A stretch of DNA of 64,000 nt from NCBI GenBank assembly GCA_016788205.1, contig JAEUTA010000004.1:1-64000 (forward strand). The letters are read 5' to 3'. The DNA is from Flavobacteriales bacterium (lineage in GTDB: Bacteria; Bacteroidota; Bacteroidia; Flavobacteriales_F; PHOS-HE28). Every line of letters starts with the position of its first letter. The first letter of the stretch is position 1. Both the position numbers and the translations under genes were made by a program. Of this stretch, positions 23,177 to 31,818 are shown piece by piece. Under the pieces are notes generated by a model. That model was not told the origin of the DNA, did not search any database, and saw nothing but the letters and a program-made list of their open reading frames with translations.

Positions 23177-24649
23177 TCAGGACATCCAGTTCGTCTTCCC
23201 CTCCGGATTCCACTTCGTCGTGGTCTTCTTCAGTTGCGTCCAGAATTCGATGCTGCTCTTCCCGGTGATGTCACATGTGCCGAACTTACTATCGTTCCAA
23301 CCGCCGAAGCTGAAGGGTTCGCGTGGCACGGGCACGCCGATGTTCACGCCGATCATGCCGGCGCTGGCGCGTTCCATCACTTGACGGGCTTGCCCGCCGC
23401 TTTGTGTGAAGACGGCGGCGGCATTGCCGTATGGGTTCGCGTTCTCGATGGCGATGGCGGCATCCAGGTCCTTTGCGCGGATGATGCTGATCACCGGACC
23501 GAAGACCTCTTCTTGTGAGATGCGCATGTCGGCGGTCACGTGGTCGATGATGGTGGGCCCTAAGTAGTAACCGTCCTTCGCTCCTCCTTCAACCTGTGGG
23601 TTGCGGCCATCGAGCAACACTTTCGCTCCGGCCTTCTCCGCTTCTGCGATGAAACCGAGAATGCGTTCGTACGAAACCTTGCTGATCACCGGACCAAGGT
23701 TCTTGCCGGGGATGAGTTTCTTCGCTTCGATGATCATCTGGTTGATGATGTGATCTACACCACCGATACCGACCATCTGTGCAGCGGCCATGCAGCGTTG
23801 TCCTGCGCAACCGCTCATGCTGGCGACCACGTTGCTCGCTGTCATTTCGAGATGTGCATCCGGTAGAACGAGCAAGTGGTTCTTAGCGCCGCCGAGGCAG
23901 AGCGCCCGTTTCAAGGTGCTCGTGGCGCGGATGTAAACGATCTTGGCCACCTTGGTGCTGCCTACGAAGCTCACGGCCTTGATCCCGGGGTGATCGCAAA
24001 TGGCCTCCACGATCGTGCGGTCGCCATTCACGACGTTGAAGACGCCATCGGGCAGACCCGCTTCCTTCAGCAACTGAGCGATGCGAATGGAGCTGATCGG
24101 CACCACCTCGCTCGGCTTCAGGATCATCGTGTTACCGAGCATCAACGCGTTCGGTATGGTCCAGTGCGGCACCATGTTCGGGAAGTTGAACGGCGCGATG
24201 CTCGCCACCACGCCTAACGGTTTCCTTTCAATTCGGCACTCCACACCTTTGCTCACTTCCAGCACTTCTCCTTGGATGAGCTGCGGCAGACTGCACGCGA
24301 ATTCGCACAGCTCCATGCTCTTGTCCACCTCGGCATACGACTCGTCCATCGTCTTGCCGTTCTCGGTGTGTACCAGCACGGCCAATTCCTCGCGGTTCTT
24401 CCACAGCAGTTCGCGGTAGCGGAAGAAGATCTGCGCACGCTCCTTGATCGGTGTTCCGCTCCATGCGGGGAACGCGGCTTCGGCGGCTTTTACGGCTTTG
24501 TCCAGGTCGCTGGCGGTGCTGAGCAATACCGTACTGATAACGGTGCCATCCAGCGGCGAATGCACATCCATGCGCTGCTGACCGTTCGCATCGGGTTTGC
24601 CGGCGATGTAATTCTTGGTCTCGTTGTACTTCAAGGTCTGGGTGGCCAT
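23177..24649 (-). CDS. mmsA: CoA-acylating methylmalonate/malonate semialdehyde dehydrogenase
   Basis: A 490-residue aldehyde dehydrogenase of the MmsA subfamily. The catalytic cysteine lies in SGCAGQRCMAA (about residue 285), the NAD region in VSFVGSTKVAKIVY, and FNFPNMVPHWTIPNA is typical of the CoA-dependent class. It oxidises malonate semialdehyde to acetyl-CoA, or methylmalonate semialdehyde to propionyl-CoA, with release of CO2, completing pyrimidine degradation; valine and inositol catabolism use the same enzyme elsewhere. The ATG at 24649 is chosen. A TATCTTCG -7 box about 22 bp upstream (24671-24678) suggests the promoter for this gene and perhaps the aminotransferase. Confidence 0.92.
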   Translation of the reverse strand: MATQTLKYNETKNYIAGKPDANGQQRMDVHSPLDGTVISTVLLSTASDLDKAVKAAEAAFPAWSGTPIKERAQIFFRYRELLWKNREELAVLVHTENGKTMDESYAEVDKSMELCEFACSLPQLIQGEVLEVSKGVECRIERKPLGVVASIAPFNFPNMVPHWTIPNALMLGNTMILKPSEVVPISSIRIAQLLKEAGLPDGVFNVVNGDRTIVEAICDHPGIKAVSFVGSTKVAKIVYIRATSTLKRALCLGGAKNHLLVLPDAHLEMTASNVVASMSGCAGQRCMAAAQMVGIGGVDHIINQMIIEAKKLIPGKNLGPVISKVSYERILGFIAEAEKAGAKVLLDGRNPQVEGGAKDGYYLGPTIIDHVTADMRISQEEVFGPVISIIRAKDLDAAIAIENANPYGNAAAVFTQSGGQARQVMERASAGMIGVNIGVPVPREPFSFGGWNDSKFGTCDITGKSSIEFWTQLKKTTTKWNPEGKTNWMS

Positions 24650-24670
24650 GGGGATCGCTCTAGTATCCGT

Positions 24671-24678
24671 CGAAGATA
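24671..24678 (-). promoter_or_regulatory. Candidate -7 box for mmsA
   Basis: TATCTTCG on the minus strand fits the Bacteroidota -7 pattern TAnnTT(T/C)G, 21 bases before the mmsA ATG. No convincing TTTG -33 box was seen. Confidence 0.45.
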
Positions 24679-24728
24679 ATGAAGCAGTTGGGCAGCCGAT
24701 CACATCGGAACTGTGGAAGATCGACTTC

Positions 24729-24736
24729 TACCTTCG
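24729..24736 (+). promoter_or_regulatory. Candidate -7 box for the YajQ gene
   Basis: TACCTTCG, 21 bases before the ATG at 24758 and divergent to the mmsA box. The same octamer stands before the CBS-domain gene at 57094. Confidence 0.42.
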
Positions 24737-24757
24737 CGGTACGAACCCGACCAGAAC

Positions 24758-25249
24758 ATGCCTTCCGTAGACATCCTCTCCAAAGTCGATCTGCAGATGC
24801 TCGACAACGCCATCAACGTGGTAAAACGCGAGATCGAAAGCCGTTACGACCTGCGCGGTACGAACAGCACCATCGAAGTGGACAAGAAGGCGCTCACCAT
24901 CAAACTGAGCACCGAGGACCACATGAAACTGGATGCCGTGCTGGACATCCTTTTGGAGCGCAGTGGCAAACAGAAAGTGGATGTGCGCAGCTTCGACCTG
25001 AAGGAAGAGCCCGTACCCAGCGGAAAAACGCTCTACCGGATCATCAAGGTGAAACAAGGCATCGATCGGGAGACCGCCAAGAAGATCAGCAAAGCGATCA
25101 AGGACAGCGGCCTTAAAGTGCAGCCCCAGATCATGGACGACCTGATCCGCGTGAACGGCAAGAAGATCGACGACCTACAGGCGGTGATGGCCCTTTGCCG
25201 GGAGAAGGATTTCGAGATCCCGCTGACCTTCGATAACATGAAGAGCTGA
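24758..25249 (+). CDS. YajQ-family nucleotide-binding protein
   Basis: A 163-residue protein, the standard length for YajQ (DUF520). The family signature VDLQMLDNAINVVKREIESR and YDLRGTNSTIEVDKKALTIK covers residues 10-50, and the second domain has LKVQPQIMDDLIRVNGKKID. YajQ proteins bind nucleotides; in Xanthomonas a homologue binds cyclic di-GMP and acts in signalling, and in E. coli it binds GTP and tRNA. Which holds here is unknown. The start at 24758 gives the conserved N-terminus MPSVDILSKVD. It is divergent from mmsA with 108 bp between start codons. Confidence 0.88.
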   Translation: MPSVDILSKVDLQMLDNAINVVKREIESRYDLRGTNSTIEVDKKALTIKLSTEDHMKLDAVLDILLERSGKQKVDVRSFDLKEEPVPSGKTLYRIIKVKQGIDRETAKKISKAIKDSGLKVQPQIMDDLIRVNGKKIDDLQAVMALCREKDFEIPLTFDNMKS

Positions 25250-25302
25250 GCAGGCAGCGAACAGATCCCCTGCCGCGTCATAGAACTGCAACCCGAACGC
25301 CC

Positions 25303-26589
25303 ATGCGATCAGTGCTACTCTCCCTCGTTGCGGTCACCTTCTCTTTCCTGTTCACCCAGCATACGGCCGCACAGACTTACTATTATATCGATGCCATCAG
25401 CGTAGACCCCGCTGAACCGACCACGGCGGACAACATCACGATCTCGCTGGCAGGACAGCTCAGCAGCACCGGTGCAACCATCGTTTCCACCAACTACATG
25501 CTGATGGGCAACATCGTTCACATCAGCGTGAACGCTGCTGATCCCGGTGGCCTAAGCGTTCTTGTACCGCATACCGAGGAGGTGGAGATCGGCACGCTGC
25601 CAGCAGGCTCGTATGGTATCCTCGTGGACGGCGACTTCATCCTGGACTCTGCACCGGAATTTCAGCACAGCTTCAACGTGACCGAGGCTGGCGGCCCGAA
25701 CTGCGCTGATCTCACCATCGTTTCCGTGCAATGGGCCACGTTCAACGACACCTCCATTTGGGTACACGTATTGAACGAAGAGGTCGGCTTTGACTACCCT
25801 GCTTTCGTATTGCTGAATGCCGAGGGTGACACCATTGCGCGGGAAACACCAAATTTCTTCGCGATCGCCGCCGAGAGCTGGCATACGCTGGAGATCCATC
25901 CAGGCGCAGAGCTCCCGGTGGGGGAGTTCACGGGAAGCCTTCACCTGTGGACCGGTTTCTTCAGCGAGTTCGTTTGCTCTTGGGACATGAACATCGACCT
26001 CTGTCCCGCTTCCGAGTGTGTGACCGTACATCCCTATATCGGCAATTTCGGAGGTGCCGTGGTGGATGGCAGTTTCGCTTGGTCGATCAACGATGATGTG
26101 GGCTCAGTGGCCAACGGCACCTTCGCGCTCAGTGGCGAGCAGCAGTCCGATGAGGCCGATGTGTGTTTGCCCCCGGCGAACTACACCTTGGTGGTGACCC
26201 CGCTGCAGGAACCGGCTGGCGGCCAGCTCGTGATCGGTATGGGTGGCGAAGCATGGGGCGATGCCGTACAGGAGCCGTTCCCACAGGTGATACCCTCCCA
26301 ACCGCTCGTGTTCGATGTAGTCCCGGGTTGCTTCGATGGCATGAATGGCATCGATACACAGGGGATGTATGAAGACCTACTTGAGGTGCGTTGGTTGACC
26401 GGTACCGTGGAACTACGAAGCCTGGATGGGAAAACGCTGGGCGTGGTTGACGTAAGGGATGTTCTCGGCCGTCTGGTGTTCACCACGAACGCGACGAACG
26501 ATCGGATCCGTATCGAATTGAGCACCTTCGGCCCGTATGTGATCCAAGCGCGCGATCGAGCGGTGAAGTTCCTCGCTGGAGGAAATTGA
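25303..26589 (+). CDS. Secreted protein, probable T9SS cargo
   Basis: A 428-residue secreted protein. The signal peptide is LLSLVAVTFSFLFTQHTAAQ (cleavage about residue 23). Two beta-sandwich-like segments follow (SVDPAEPTTADNITISLAGQ at about 33-52, and CADLTIVSVQWATFNDTSIW), as in Bacteroidota surface proteins. The last ~75 residues, with VELRSLDGKTLGVVDVRDVLG and IRIELSTFGPYVIQARD, resemble a degenerate type A sorting domain, although the usual YPNP motif is missing. It is likely exported and surface-bound; its binding partner is unknown. Confidence 0.65.
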   Translation: MRSVLLSLVAVTFSFLFTQHTAAQTYYYIDAISVDPAEPTTADNITISLAGQLSSTGATIVSTNYMLMGNIVHISVNAADPGGLSVLVPHTEEVEIGTLPAGSYGILVDGDFILDSAPEFQHSFNVTEAGGPNCADLTIVSVQWATFNDTSIWVHVLNEEVGFDYPAFVLLNAEGDTIARETPNFFAIAAESWHTLEIHPGAELPVGEFTGSLHLWTGFFSEFVCSWDMNIDLCPASECVTVHPYIGNFGGAVVDGSFAWSINDDVGSVANGTFALSGEQQSDEADVCLPPANYTLVVTPLQEPAGGQLVIGMGGEAWGDAVQEPFPQVIPSQPLVFDVVPGCFDGMNGIDTQGMYEDLLEVRWLTGTVELRSLDGKTLGVVDVRDVLGRLVFTTNATNDRIRIELSTFGPYVIQARDRAVKFLAGGN

Positions 26590-26659
26590 ATCGACCGCAG
26601 ATGTAGGCTGGGAAGAGCATGCGCTCGTGTTGCATCCTTGCGGATCTTTGCCCCGCCCG

Positions 26660-27457
26660 ATGCTACGGATCCTCGCCTCCACGTTCCTCGCCCTCTGCGT
26701 CTGCAGCGGCTCTTTCGCACAAACGCATCGCATCACCGACGCGAACAGCAACCTTTGGATCTCGCATTGGGGCGACCACCGTTTCCACGATCGGTGGAGC
26801 TTCCATACTGAAGGCCATTGGCGTCGCACGGACCTTGGCGAACACTGGCAACAATTGCTTCTGCGCCCAGCGATCAACTTTCACCTGAACGATCAGGTGC
26901 TGATCACGCAGGGCTACAGCTATTACATCAACCATACCTATTCCACCTACCCGATCCGTTTCCAGAACTGGGAGCATCATCTATGGCAACAGATCCAATT
27001 GACGCAGGCGATCGGGCGGGTTCGGATCCAACATCGATTTCGGATGGAAGAACGTTTCATCGCCAGGCTGAATGCCGATGCTGACGAGCCTTCGCGTGCC
27101 GTATTCGACTCTTATGGCTATCAGAACCGCTTCCGCTACCGGGTGTGGGTCACTGTACCGCTAGGCGGTCATGAAAAGGTGGCCCCCGGTGTGTTCTCCG
27201 TGAATCTTTACGATGAGGTGTTCTTGAATTTCGGTGACCCCACCCGCCTGGATCACATCAACCAGAACCGGATCTCGGCACTACTTGGCTATCAGGTCAA
27301 CAAGGAATTGAATGCGCTCGTTGGCTATCTCCATCAAACCATCCAACGGCCTGGCGCCGCAGCAGGCATCGATCTGTTGGAACTGAATTCCACGATCCAC
27401 CTAGCACTGGTGTACAACATGGACCTTCGCAAAGCGAAGGCACCAACGACACCCTGA
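26660..27457 (+). CDS. DUF2490 domain-containing outer membrane protein
   Basis: A 265-residue protein with signal peptide MLRILASTFLALCVCSGSFA. The mature part has alternating aromatic/polar strands and the DUF2490 pattern: LWISHWGDHRFHDRWSFHTE, LLRPAINFHLNDQVLITQGY, NWEHHLWQQIQ and HRFRMEERF. Members are predicted outer membrane beta-barrels of unknown function in Bacteroidota. The ATG at 26660 is preferred, because an upstream TTG (26627) would add residues in front of the signal peptide. A terminator hairpin follows 6 bp after the stop. Confidence 0.8.
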   Translation: MLRILASTFLALCVCSGSFAQTHRITDANSNLWISHWGDHRFHDRWSFHTEGHWRRTDLGEHWQQLLLRPAINFHLNDQVLITQGYSYYINHTYSTYPIRFQNWEHHLWQQIQLTQAIGRVRIQHRFRMEERFIARLNADADEPSRAVFDSYGYQNRFRYRVWVTVPLGGHEKVAPGVFSVNLYDEVFLNFGDPTRLDHINQNRISALLGYQVNKELNALVGYLHQTIQRPGAAAGIDLLELNSTIHLALVYNMDLRKAKAPTTP

Positions 27458-27463
27458 AAAGGC

Positions 27464-27489
27464 GAAGCCCGCCTTACGGGGCGGGCTTC
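27464..27489 (+). terminator. Terminator after the DUF2490 gene
   Basis: The stem GAAGCCCGCC / GGCGGGCTTC around a short loop, followed by TCATG with only a weak T-run. It is placed directly behind the stop codon. Confidence 0.65.
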
Positions 27490-27706
27490 TCATGTTCCTG
27501 ATCTCCGGGCTTACGGGCTCGAACAGGGACTTTTAACGCCGCGAGGCTGATGTCCCCTGTGATCAGGTGTGCCTTTGGCCAGCTTCACACGGCCTCTGAA
27601 TGCTCTTACGGATCAATCCTTTGAAGAGTTTCATTTAAGCGATCATCGTTCCGAATGTCAAGTACATTCTTTCATCAATATCCTTTCTCCAACACCTGCG
27701 CCAAGA
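27490..27706. other. Intergenic region, convergent
   Basis: A 217-bp gap between convergent genes. It becomes AT-rich towards the right (around 27600-27700) and holds a short inverted repeat (GGGACTTTTAAC ... GATGTCCCC). No gene or known RNA was recognised. Confidence 0.3.
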
Positions 27707-28030
27707 CTAGAACATCGGATCGCCCTTCAGGAAAAGGACGAAGATGAAAGTCATGATGAAATGATGGAACACCAGCAAAGCCGTGGCTACCGTAAGCACC
27801 GTTTTTCCGCTGGAGTTGAGTTCTGGGAACAGCTTCTTGTTATTCACCACGATGATGGGCAACGGGATGGTCGCCAGCAGAAAAGTGACCGCCAATGCCT
27901 TGAAGAGCACCACATTGTCCAACAAACCGAAGAACAAGTGGGCATAGTAGAACACGAATCCGGCGAAGGACAAGAGGCCTAGGCGGACGAAAAGTCGTGC
28001 TTCTGTGACCATTTTACTTTTGCTTTCCAT
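27707..28030 (-). CDS. Small integral membrane protein, unknown
   Basis: A 107-residue protein with three predicted transmembrane helices: LFVRLGLLSFAGFVFYYAHL (about 12-31), VVLFKALAVTFLLATIPLPI (about 40-59) and VLTVATALLVFHHFIMTFIF (about 78-97). No domain or catalytic residues were recognised; paired histidines in the last helix are the only notable polar residues. The ATG at 28030 is used (a GTG lies one codon earlier). It is a separate unit from the membrane-gene run upstream, with 42 bp between it and the next stop. Confidence 0.6.
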   Translation of the reverse strand: MESKSKMVTEARLFVRLGLLSFAGFVFYYAHLFFGLLDNVVLFKALAVTFLLATIPLPIIVVNNKKLFPELNSSGKTVLTVATALLVFHHFIMTFIFVLFLKGDPMF

Positions 28031-28072
28031 CACAAAAGACGCACGCCATCTAGGGGGTTGCGTCCATTGCGC

Positions 28073-28831
28073 TCATACGTTATCCACAAGAACAGGTTCG
28101 GATCGGGATCCCAACGGAACTGGGCAACCCGAGCGATAAATGCGCGTCAGGCCCATCACAGCCAAGGCGCAACCCGCAGCCAACCAAGGCCAGGGATAGT
28201 CCATGGGCACATAGTCCTGTCCGTGCTGTAATGCATGGGAGCGGTTCAGTGCCATGGCGTCCATGTCCATCAGTGCTTCCAAGCCGAAAGACCGCATGAG
28301 CGGGTCGATGGTGAAGGACACGACCATCAACAACGCTCCGGTGATCAACAATGCCCATGACCATCCATCTACGAGACGTGATGTGCTTTTGGATCTGCCA
28401 CGGAAGATGATCAGCGCCAGGGCGATCAGGCCCAACGATATCACACACGGCGCCCACACCGGTCCCACCCACGGAACGGGGACGAGGAACAGTAGATCCC
28501 GGCTTGCAAGACCAGAAGGCCAGCCCAACAGCACCTTCAACCACAGGTAGTAGAAAATATCCCAAACACCGAAACCGAAACAGAACCAGGCGAAGCGCTC
28601 CAGCGCCGATCGGGTTACCAATGCACCCGGAACGAGCAACATCAACAAGGTGGCCAGTTCGCGGAGAACCTCGGTATTCACCAATGCGGGGTCCATGGCC
28701 ACAAGCGGGAAATCGAATCCTTCGGGATAGTACAGAGCGCGCAGGTAAACGACTACGGCGCTTTCCAGAAATGCCATGGCGATGAAGAAAGCGGTCATCC
28801 AAACGAAAAGTCTCTTGATATCAGCGCGCAT
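28073..28831 (-). CDS. Polytopic membrane protein, unknown
   Basis: A 252-residue protein with about six transmembrane segments. A conserved-looking aromatic block, FAWFCFGFGVWDIFYYLWLK at about 93-112, precedes the short loop VLLGWPSGLASRDLLFLVP. I do not know the family, although proteins with this WDIFYY pattern occur as hypothetical membrane proteins elsewhere. The start (28831) overlaps the end of the upstream exonuclease/phosphatase-like gene by 11 bp, so they are co-transcribed. No signal of function is visible. Confidence 0.62.
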   Translation of the reverse strand: MRADIKRLFVWMTAFFIAMAFLESAVVVYLRALYYPEGFDFPLVAMDPALVNTEVLRELATLLMLLVPGALVTRSALERFAWFCFGFGVWDIFYYLWLKVLLGWPSGLASRDLLFLVPVPWVGPVWAPCVISLGLIALALIIFRGRSKSTSRLVDGWSWALLITGALLMVVSFTIDPLMRSFGLEALMDMDAMALNRSHALQHGQDYVPMDYPWPWLAAGCALAVMGLTRIYRSGCPVPLGSRSEPVLVDNV

Positions 28832-29747
28832 GATGAGCGATATTGAGGTCGGTGATCAGTGCCCGATGATCACTGCCGGCAATGACGGATGTTCGCAAGG
28901 CTGCAGGGCTGATGCCGCTCGATACCAGGACATGATCCAAAGGGATCAAAGCCAATGGTCCGATCGATGGCCAAGTGCGTTGCATCATCGGTGTGGTGGA
29001 ACGAAGACCTGACCGTGAGCAGAAGCGCATGAATGCCTGATCCCATGGGACCGTGTTCAGATCACCGACCACGATCGTGGCCGTATCGCCGTCAGCCAGG
29101 TGATCGCCCAGTCTGATCAACTGTTCGTTACGTCGGCGGAAATGGCCGTAGCTGATGGGTGAGGTGGCATGGACCGACAAGAGGCGAACGGGAACATCAT
29201 CCACATCCAGGAAAGCCTCAATGAAGGGAGCTCCGGCGACCGTGATCGTTCGCACGAGTCTGAATGGGCGCTTGCTGAATAGCGCGATGCCGTAGCAATT
29301 GGTCCGCGGTTCCATATGAACGAACGGATACTGCTGAAGCAGACCATCCCTAAGCGCACGCGCCCAGTCTGGCCCTACCTCTTGGACGGAGACCAGATCC
29401 GCATCGCTCTGCAGAACCTGGGCGATGGCCTCCTCGAAAGCGGCATTGGGTTGCAGCACGTTCATATGGAACACGCGGATATCGGGTCGATCCTTAGCTG
29501 GCAACAGTGCCACATGTGGTACTTGGATCTGCACCGCCATGATACCGCAACCCAGCAACGCGGCCTGAGCGACCCACCATCGCTTCCGGAAGGCGGCGAA
29601 CAGCGAAATGAACAACGCCAGGATCGTTGAGGGCACAATGAACGAACGAGCCAACATGGGAACATAAGCGTCCGGTGAGAAGGCGATCACAACGGCCAGG
29701 GTGAGCAAGGCCATGGCCAGCAATAGCTCGCGAGATCCTGTTCTCAT
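28821..29747 (-). CDS. Membrane-anchored endonuclease/exonuclease/phosphatase-family protein
   Basis: A 308-residue protein. About three hydrophobic segments in the first ~90 residues are followed by an EEP-fold domain: FHMNVLQPNAAF (Asn), DLVSVQEVGP (Glu), LLSVHATSPI (His), VVGDLNTVPWD (Asp/Asn) and AGSDHRALITD (Asp-His). The catalytic set is complete, so a metal-dependent phosphodiesterase or phosphatase outside the membrane is expected; the substrate is unknown. The ATG at 29747 overlaps the upstream stop (ATGA). A longer frame reaching further 5' is antisense-like sequence inside the next gene. Confidence 0.8.
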   Translation of the reverse strand: MRTGSRELLLAMALLTLAVVIAFSPDAYVPMLARSFIVPSTILALFISLFAAFRKRWWVAQAALLGCGIMAVQIQVPHVALLPAKDRPDIRVFHMNVLQPNAAFEEAIAQVLQSDADLVSVQEVGPDWARALRDGLLQQYPFVHMEPRTNCYGIALFSKRPFRLVRTITVAGAPFIEAFLDVDDVPVRLLSVHATSPISYGHFRRRNEQLIRLGDHLADGDTATIVVGDLNTVPWDQAFMRFCSRSGLRSTTPMMQRTWPSIGPLALIPLDHVLVSSGISPAALRTSVIAGSDHRALITDLNIAHHAR

Positions 29748-30238
29748 TTCGCGACGATGGTGTTCCATTCCTGAGCCATCCGATCGATCCGGCGCAGCAC
29801 CAGCCACAGCGGCAGCGCACCGAAAACACCGAAGGATGCATCCACGCAGCGCCAGAAGAAGGGAATGCCACGCAAAGGCGCCCAGAAGAAGGCCAGCGGC
29901 AATACGAGCAGACAACACAGTAGTCCCCATTGGATGACCCATCGGTTGCGTACCGGATCACGGTATGGCCCGATGAACGCCAATGCGATCACGATGTGTG
30001 CGAACGCCAACCAATCGGTCCCATAGAACAGCATGGGATACGTGGATCCGACATGTCCCACGGCCTCCGCGGCGTAAGCAGCCCAGCCGGACCACGGCGC
30101 GCCCCACGGTTGGGAGACCCTCGCAAGCCAGGCAGTACCCCACTCGAGCGGCACAGCTGTGAGGCCACTGACGATCAAGGCCACCATGAAAATGACCATC
30201 CAGATGCGGATGTAGACGATATCCTTATTGCGCCCCAT
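29744..30238 (-). CDS. Small polytopic membrane protein, unknown
   Basis: A 164-residue protein with four predicted transmembrane helices, starting with WMVIFMVALIVSGLTAVPLE. A loop with HVGSTYPMLFYGTDWLAFAH lies between helices 1 and 2, then GPYRDPVRNRWVIQWGLLCC. No family was recognised. It shares an ATGA junction with the downstream EEP gene and lies 8 bp after the DUF4173 gene, making it part of the same long transcript. The ATG at 30238 is used; a TTG at 30250 is possible. Confidence 0.6.
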   Translation of the reverse strand: MGRNKDIVYIRIWMVIFMVALIVSGLTAVPLEWGTAWLARVSQPWGAPWSGWAAYAAEAVGHVGSTYPMLFYGTDWLAFAHIVIALAFIGPYRDPVRNRWVIQWGLLCCLLVLPLAFFWAPLRGIPFFWRCVDASFGVFGALPLWLVLRRIDRMAQEWNTIVAK

Positions 30239-30246
30239 TGTCACAT

Positions 30247-31815
30247 TCAATTCGTTATTGCCAGCGCTTCAAGTCCTTCTGCGGTTCGCAGGTCGGCCAG
30301 ATTACGCTCCTGCCAGGTGGCATTTTCAAGGCGATGCACGAATCGGTCCCGTTTCGCATCCAATGCTGTGCGAAAAGCGCCGATATCGAGGTGATCCACC
30401 CAACGGACCTGATTCTGGCGATGTTCCTGCATCTGGGCTTCCACCTTGTGGATATCGGCATAGATCAGCGGCAACACCTTATCGCTCATCTCGAGGTAAT
30501 TGTCCACATCGATCTCGCCTTGGTTCCAATGGCGCAGGTTGTACTGCACGATCATGCCGTCCCAATTCACCGTGCTCAAGAACACCAACGCGGCGAACGC
30601 AGCCCATCCATTCACGCGGGCCAGGTAGAACAAGCTCTTGCGATCGCGGATCTTGATGAAGAGCGTGATCAATCCCACCAGCACGAGCAGCAGGAATACG
30701 ATCACGCCGATGCGTTTGTACGCCAAGCCGTGGAAGGAGATGTAGTGGTAGTTGCGCAGGAAGACGGAGATCCCGAGGATGAAATTCTGCACCACCCACA
30801 CGGTCGCGAGTGTCTTCAAACCCTTGCTGCGCCAATAGAAATTCTGGTTCTTCCTGAAGATATGCATGAGGATGATCATGCTCAGCAGGATACTGATGAT
30901 GAGGATCCACGTGCCTTCGTGCACGAATTGTTTCAAGCTGAAGCCCTGGGGCACCTGGAATCCGAACCACACCCAATCGATATCGATCACGTTGACCACG
31001 ACGAGCAGCAGATTCACCGCAACGAGCAGTATCATGTACATGCGGCGCTCGCGTTCCAAGGGATCCATGGACAGCGGTACCATCCAATGCGGCCTTTTGG
31101 AGCGTACGCGCACGAGCACATCGCTGAGCCGTTGTTCCAGATGCACCACGGAATCCGGCATAGCTCGTAGCAACAGGCCCCCACAGACCACAGCACCGAA
31201 AAGCAAAAAGAGCGTATGAGCCGTTAGTACGCTCTCGAAGAAGTCACCCAGCAGTTGCAGAAAAGCGTCCATGAAACCGGCCGTCAGTTCATCGAATTTG
31301 GGATTGCCAGCCCGGTACAACTGCGTGAACAACAAAAGCAGGAAGAAGGGCAGTACCCCCAGTTTGAACCAGCGCCAGCCCTTTCGAGGTGCACCACTTG
31401 TGGGAGCCAGACGATCCAGGCCCGCTATGGCGCTCAGCGGTGTCATTATGAAGCTTGCCACTGCCTGCAGCCCGGCGAAGAAAAGTGAACGAAGAAGGGG
31501 CTCGTGAGCGAGCGCGGCAGCCACGACGAGAGCGATCACGGACGCGATGATGGAAATGATGCTGTTGTGGACGAAAACCATGGCACCTGCGACCAGCGCA
31601 CCAAGCAGACCGAAGCGCGCCGCTACCGAAAGGCCGCTCCAACCGTAACGTTGCTTGAGGAACAGCGCAACGCAGAAGTTGAAGAGCAGCATGTTCAACC
31701 CGGGGGCACATTCCCAGAAGAGCAGATCGAACAGGGCGGTGGCCACGCCCACGGTGAGCAGCGGGATCCACGCTTTGCGTGCAGTAACGGTGGCGAAAGT
31801 GGCGGCAGCGGACAT
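30247..31815 (-). CDS. DUF4173-like polytopic membrane protein
   Basis: A 522-residue protein with about 11-12 transmembrane segments and a soluble C-terminal tail of ~90 residues. The block YNLRHWNQGEIDVDNYLEMS near residue 430 and the preceding STVNWDGMIVQ match the DUF4153/DUF4173 family, which has no known biochemical role but often lies with small winged-helix regulators. Here it directly follows such a regulator (3 bp gap), and a second membrane protein precedes that. The ATG is at 31815. It probably responds to or modifies envelope state; this is inference. Confidence 0.75.
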   Translation of the reverse strand: MSAAATFATVTARKAWIPLLTVGVATALFDLLFWECAPGLNMLLFNFCVALFLKQRYGWSGLSVAARFGLLGALVAGAMVFVHNSIISIIASVIALVVAAALAHEPLLRSLFFAGLQAVASFIMTPLSAIAGLDRLAPTSGAPRKGWRWFKLGVLPFFLLLLFTQLYRAGNPKFDELTAGFMDAFLQLLGDFFESVLTAHTLFLLFGAVVCGGLLLRAMPDSVVHLEQRLSDVLVRVRSKRPHWMVPLSMDPLERERRMYMILLVAVNLLLVVVNVIDIDWVWFGFQVPQGFSLKQFVHEGTWILIISILLSMIILMHIFRKNQNFYWRSKGLKTLATVWVVQNFILGISVFLRNYHYISFHGLAYKRIGVIVFLLLVLVGLITLFIKIRDRKSLFYLARVNGWAAFAALVFLSTVNWDGMIVQYNLRHWNQGEIDVDNYLEMSDKVLPLIYADIHKVEAQMQEHRQNQVRWVDHLDIGAFRTALDAKRDRFVHRLENATWQERNLADLRTAEGLEALAITN

Positions 31816-31818
31816 GGG

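Noticed and set aside
21989..23518. 509-codon open frame on the plus strand across the aminotransferase and mmsA genes
   Set aside because: It spans the 3' ends of two clear minus-strand genes and the repeat between them, and has no domain.
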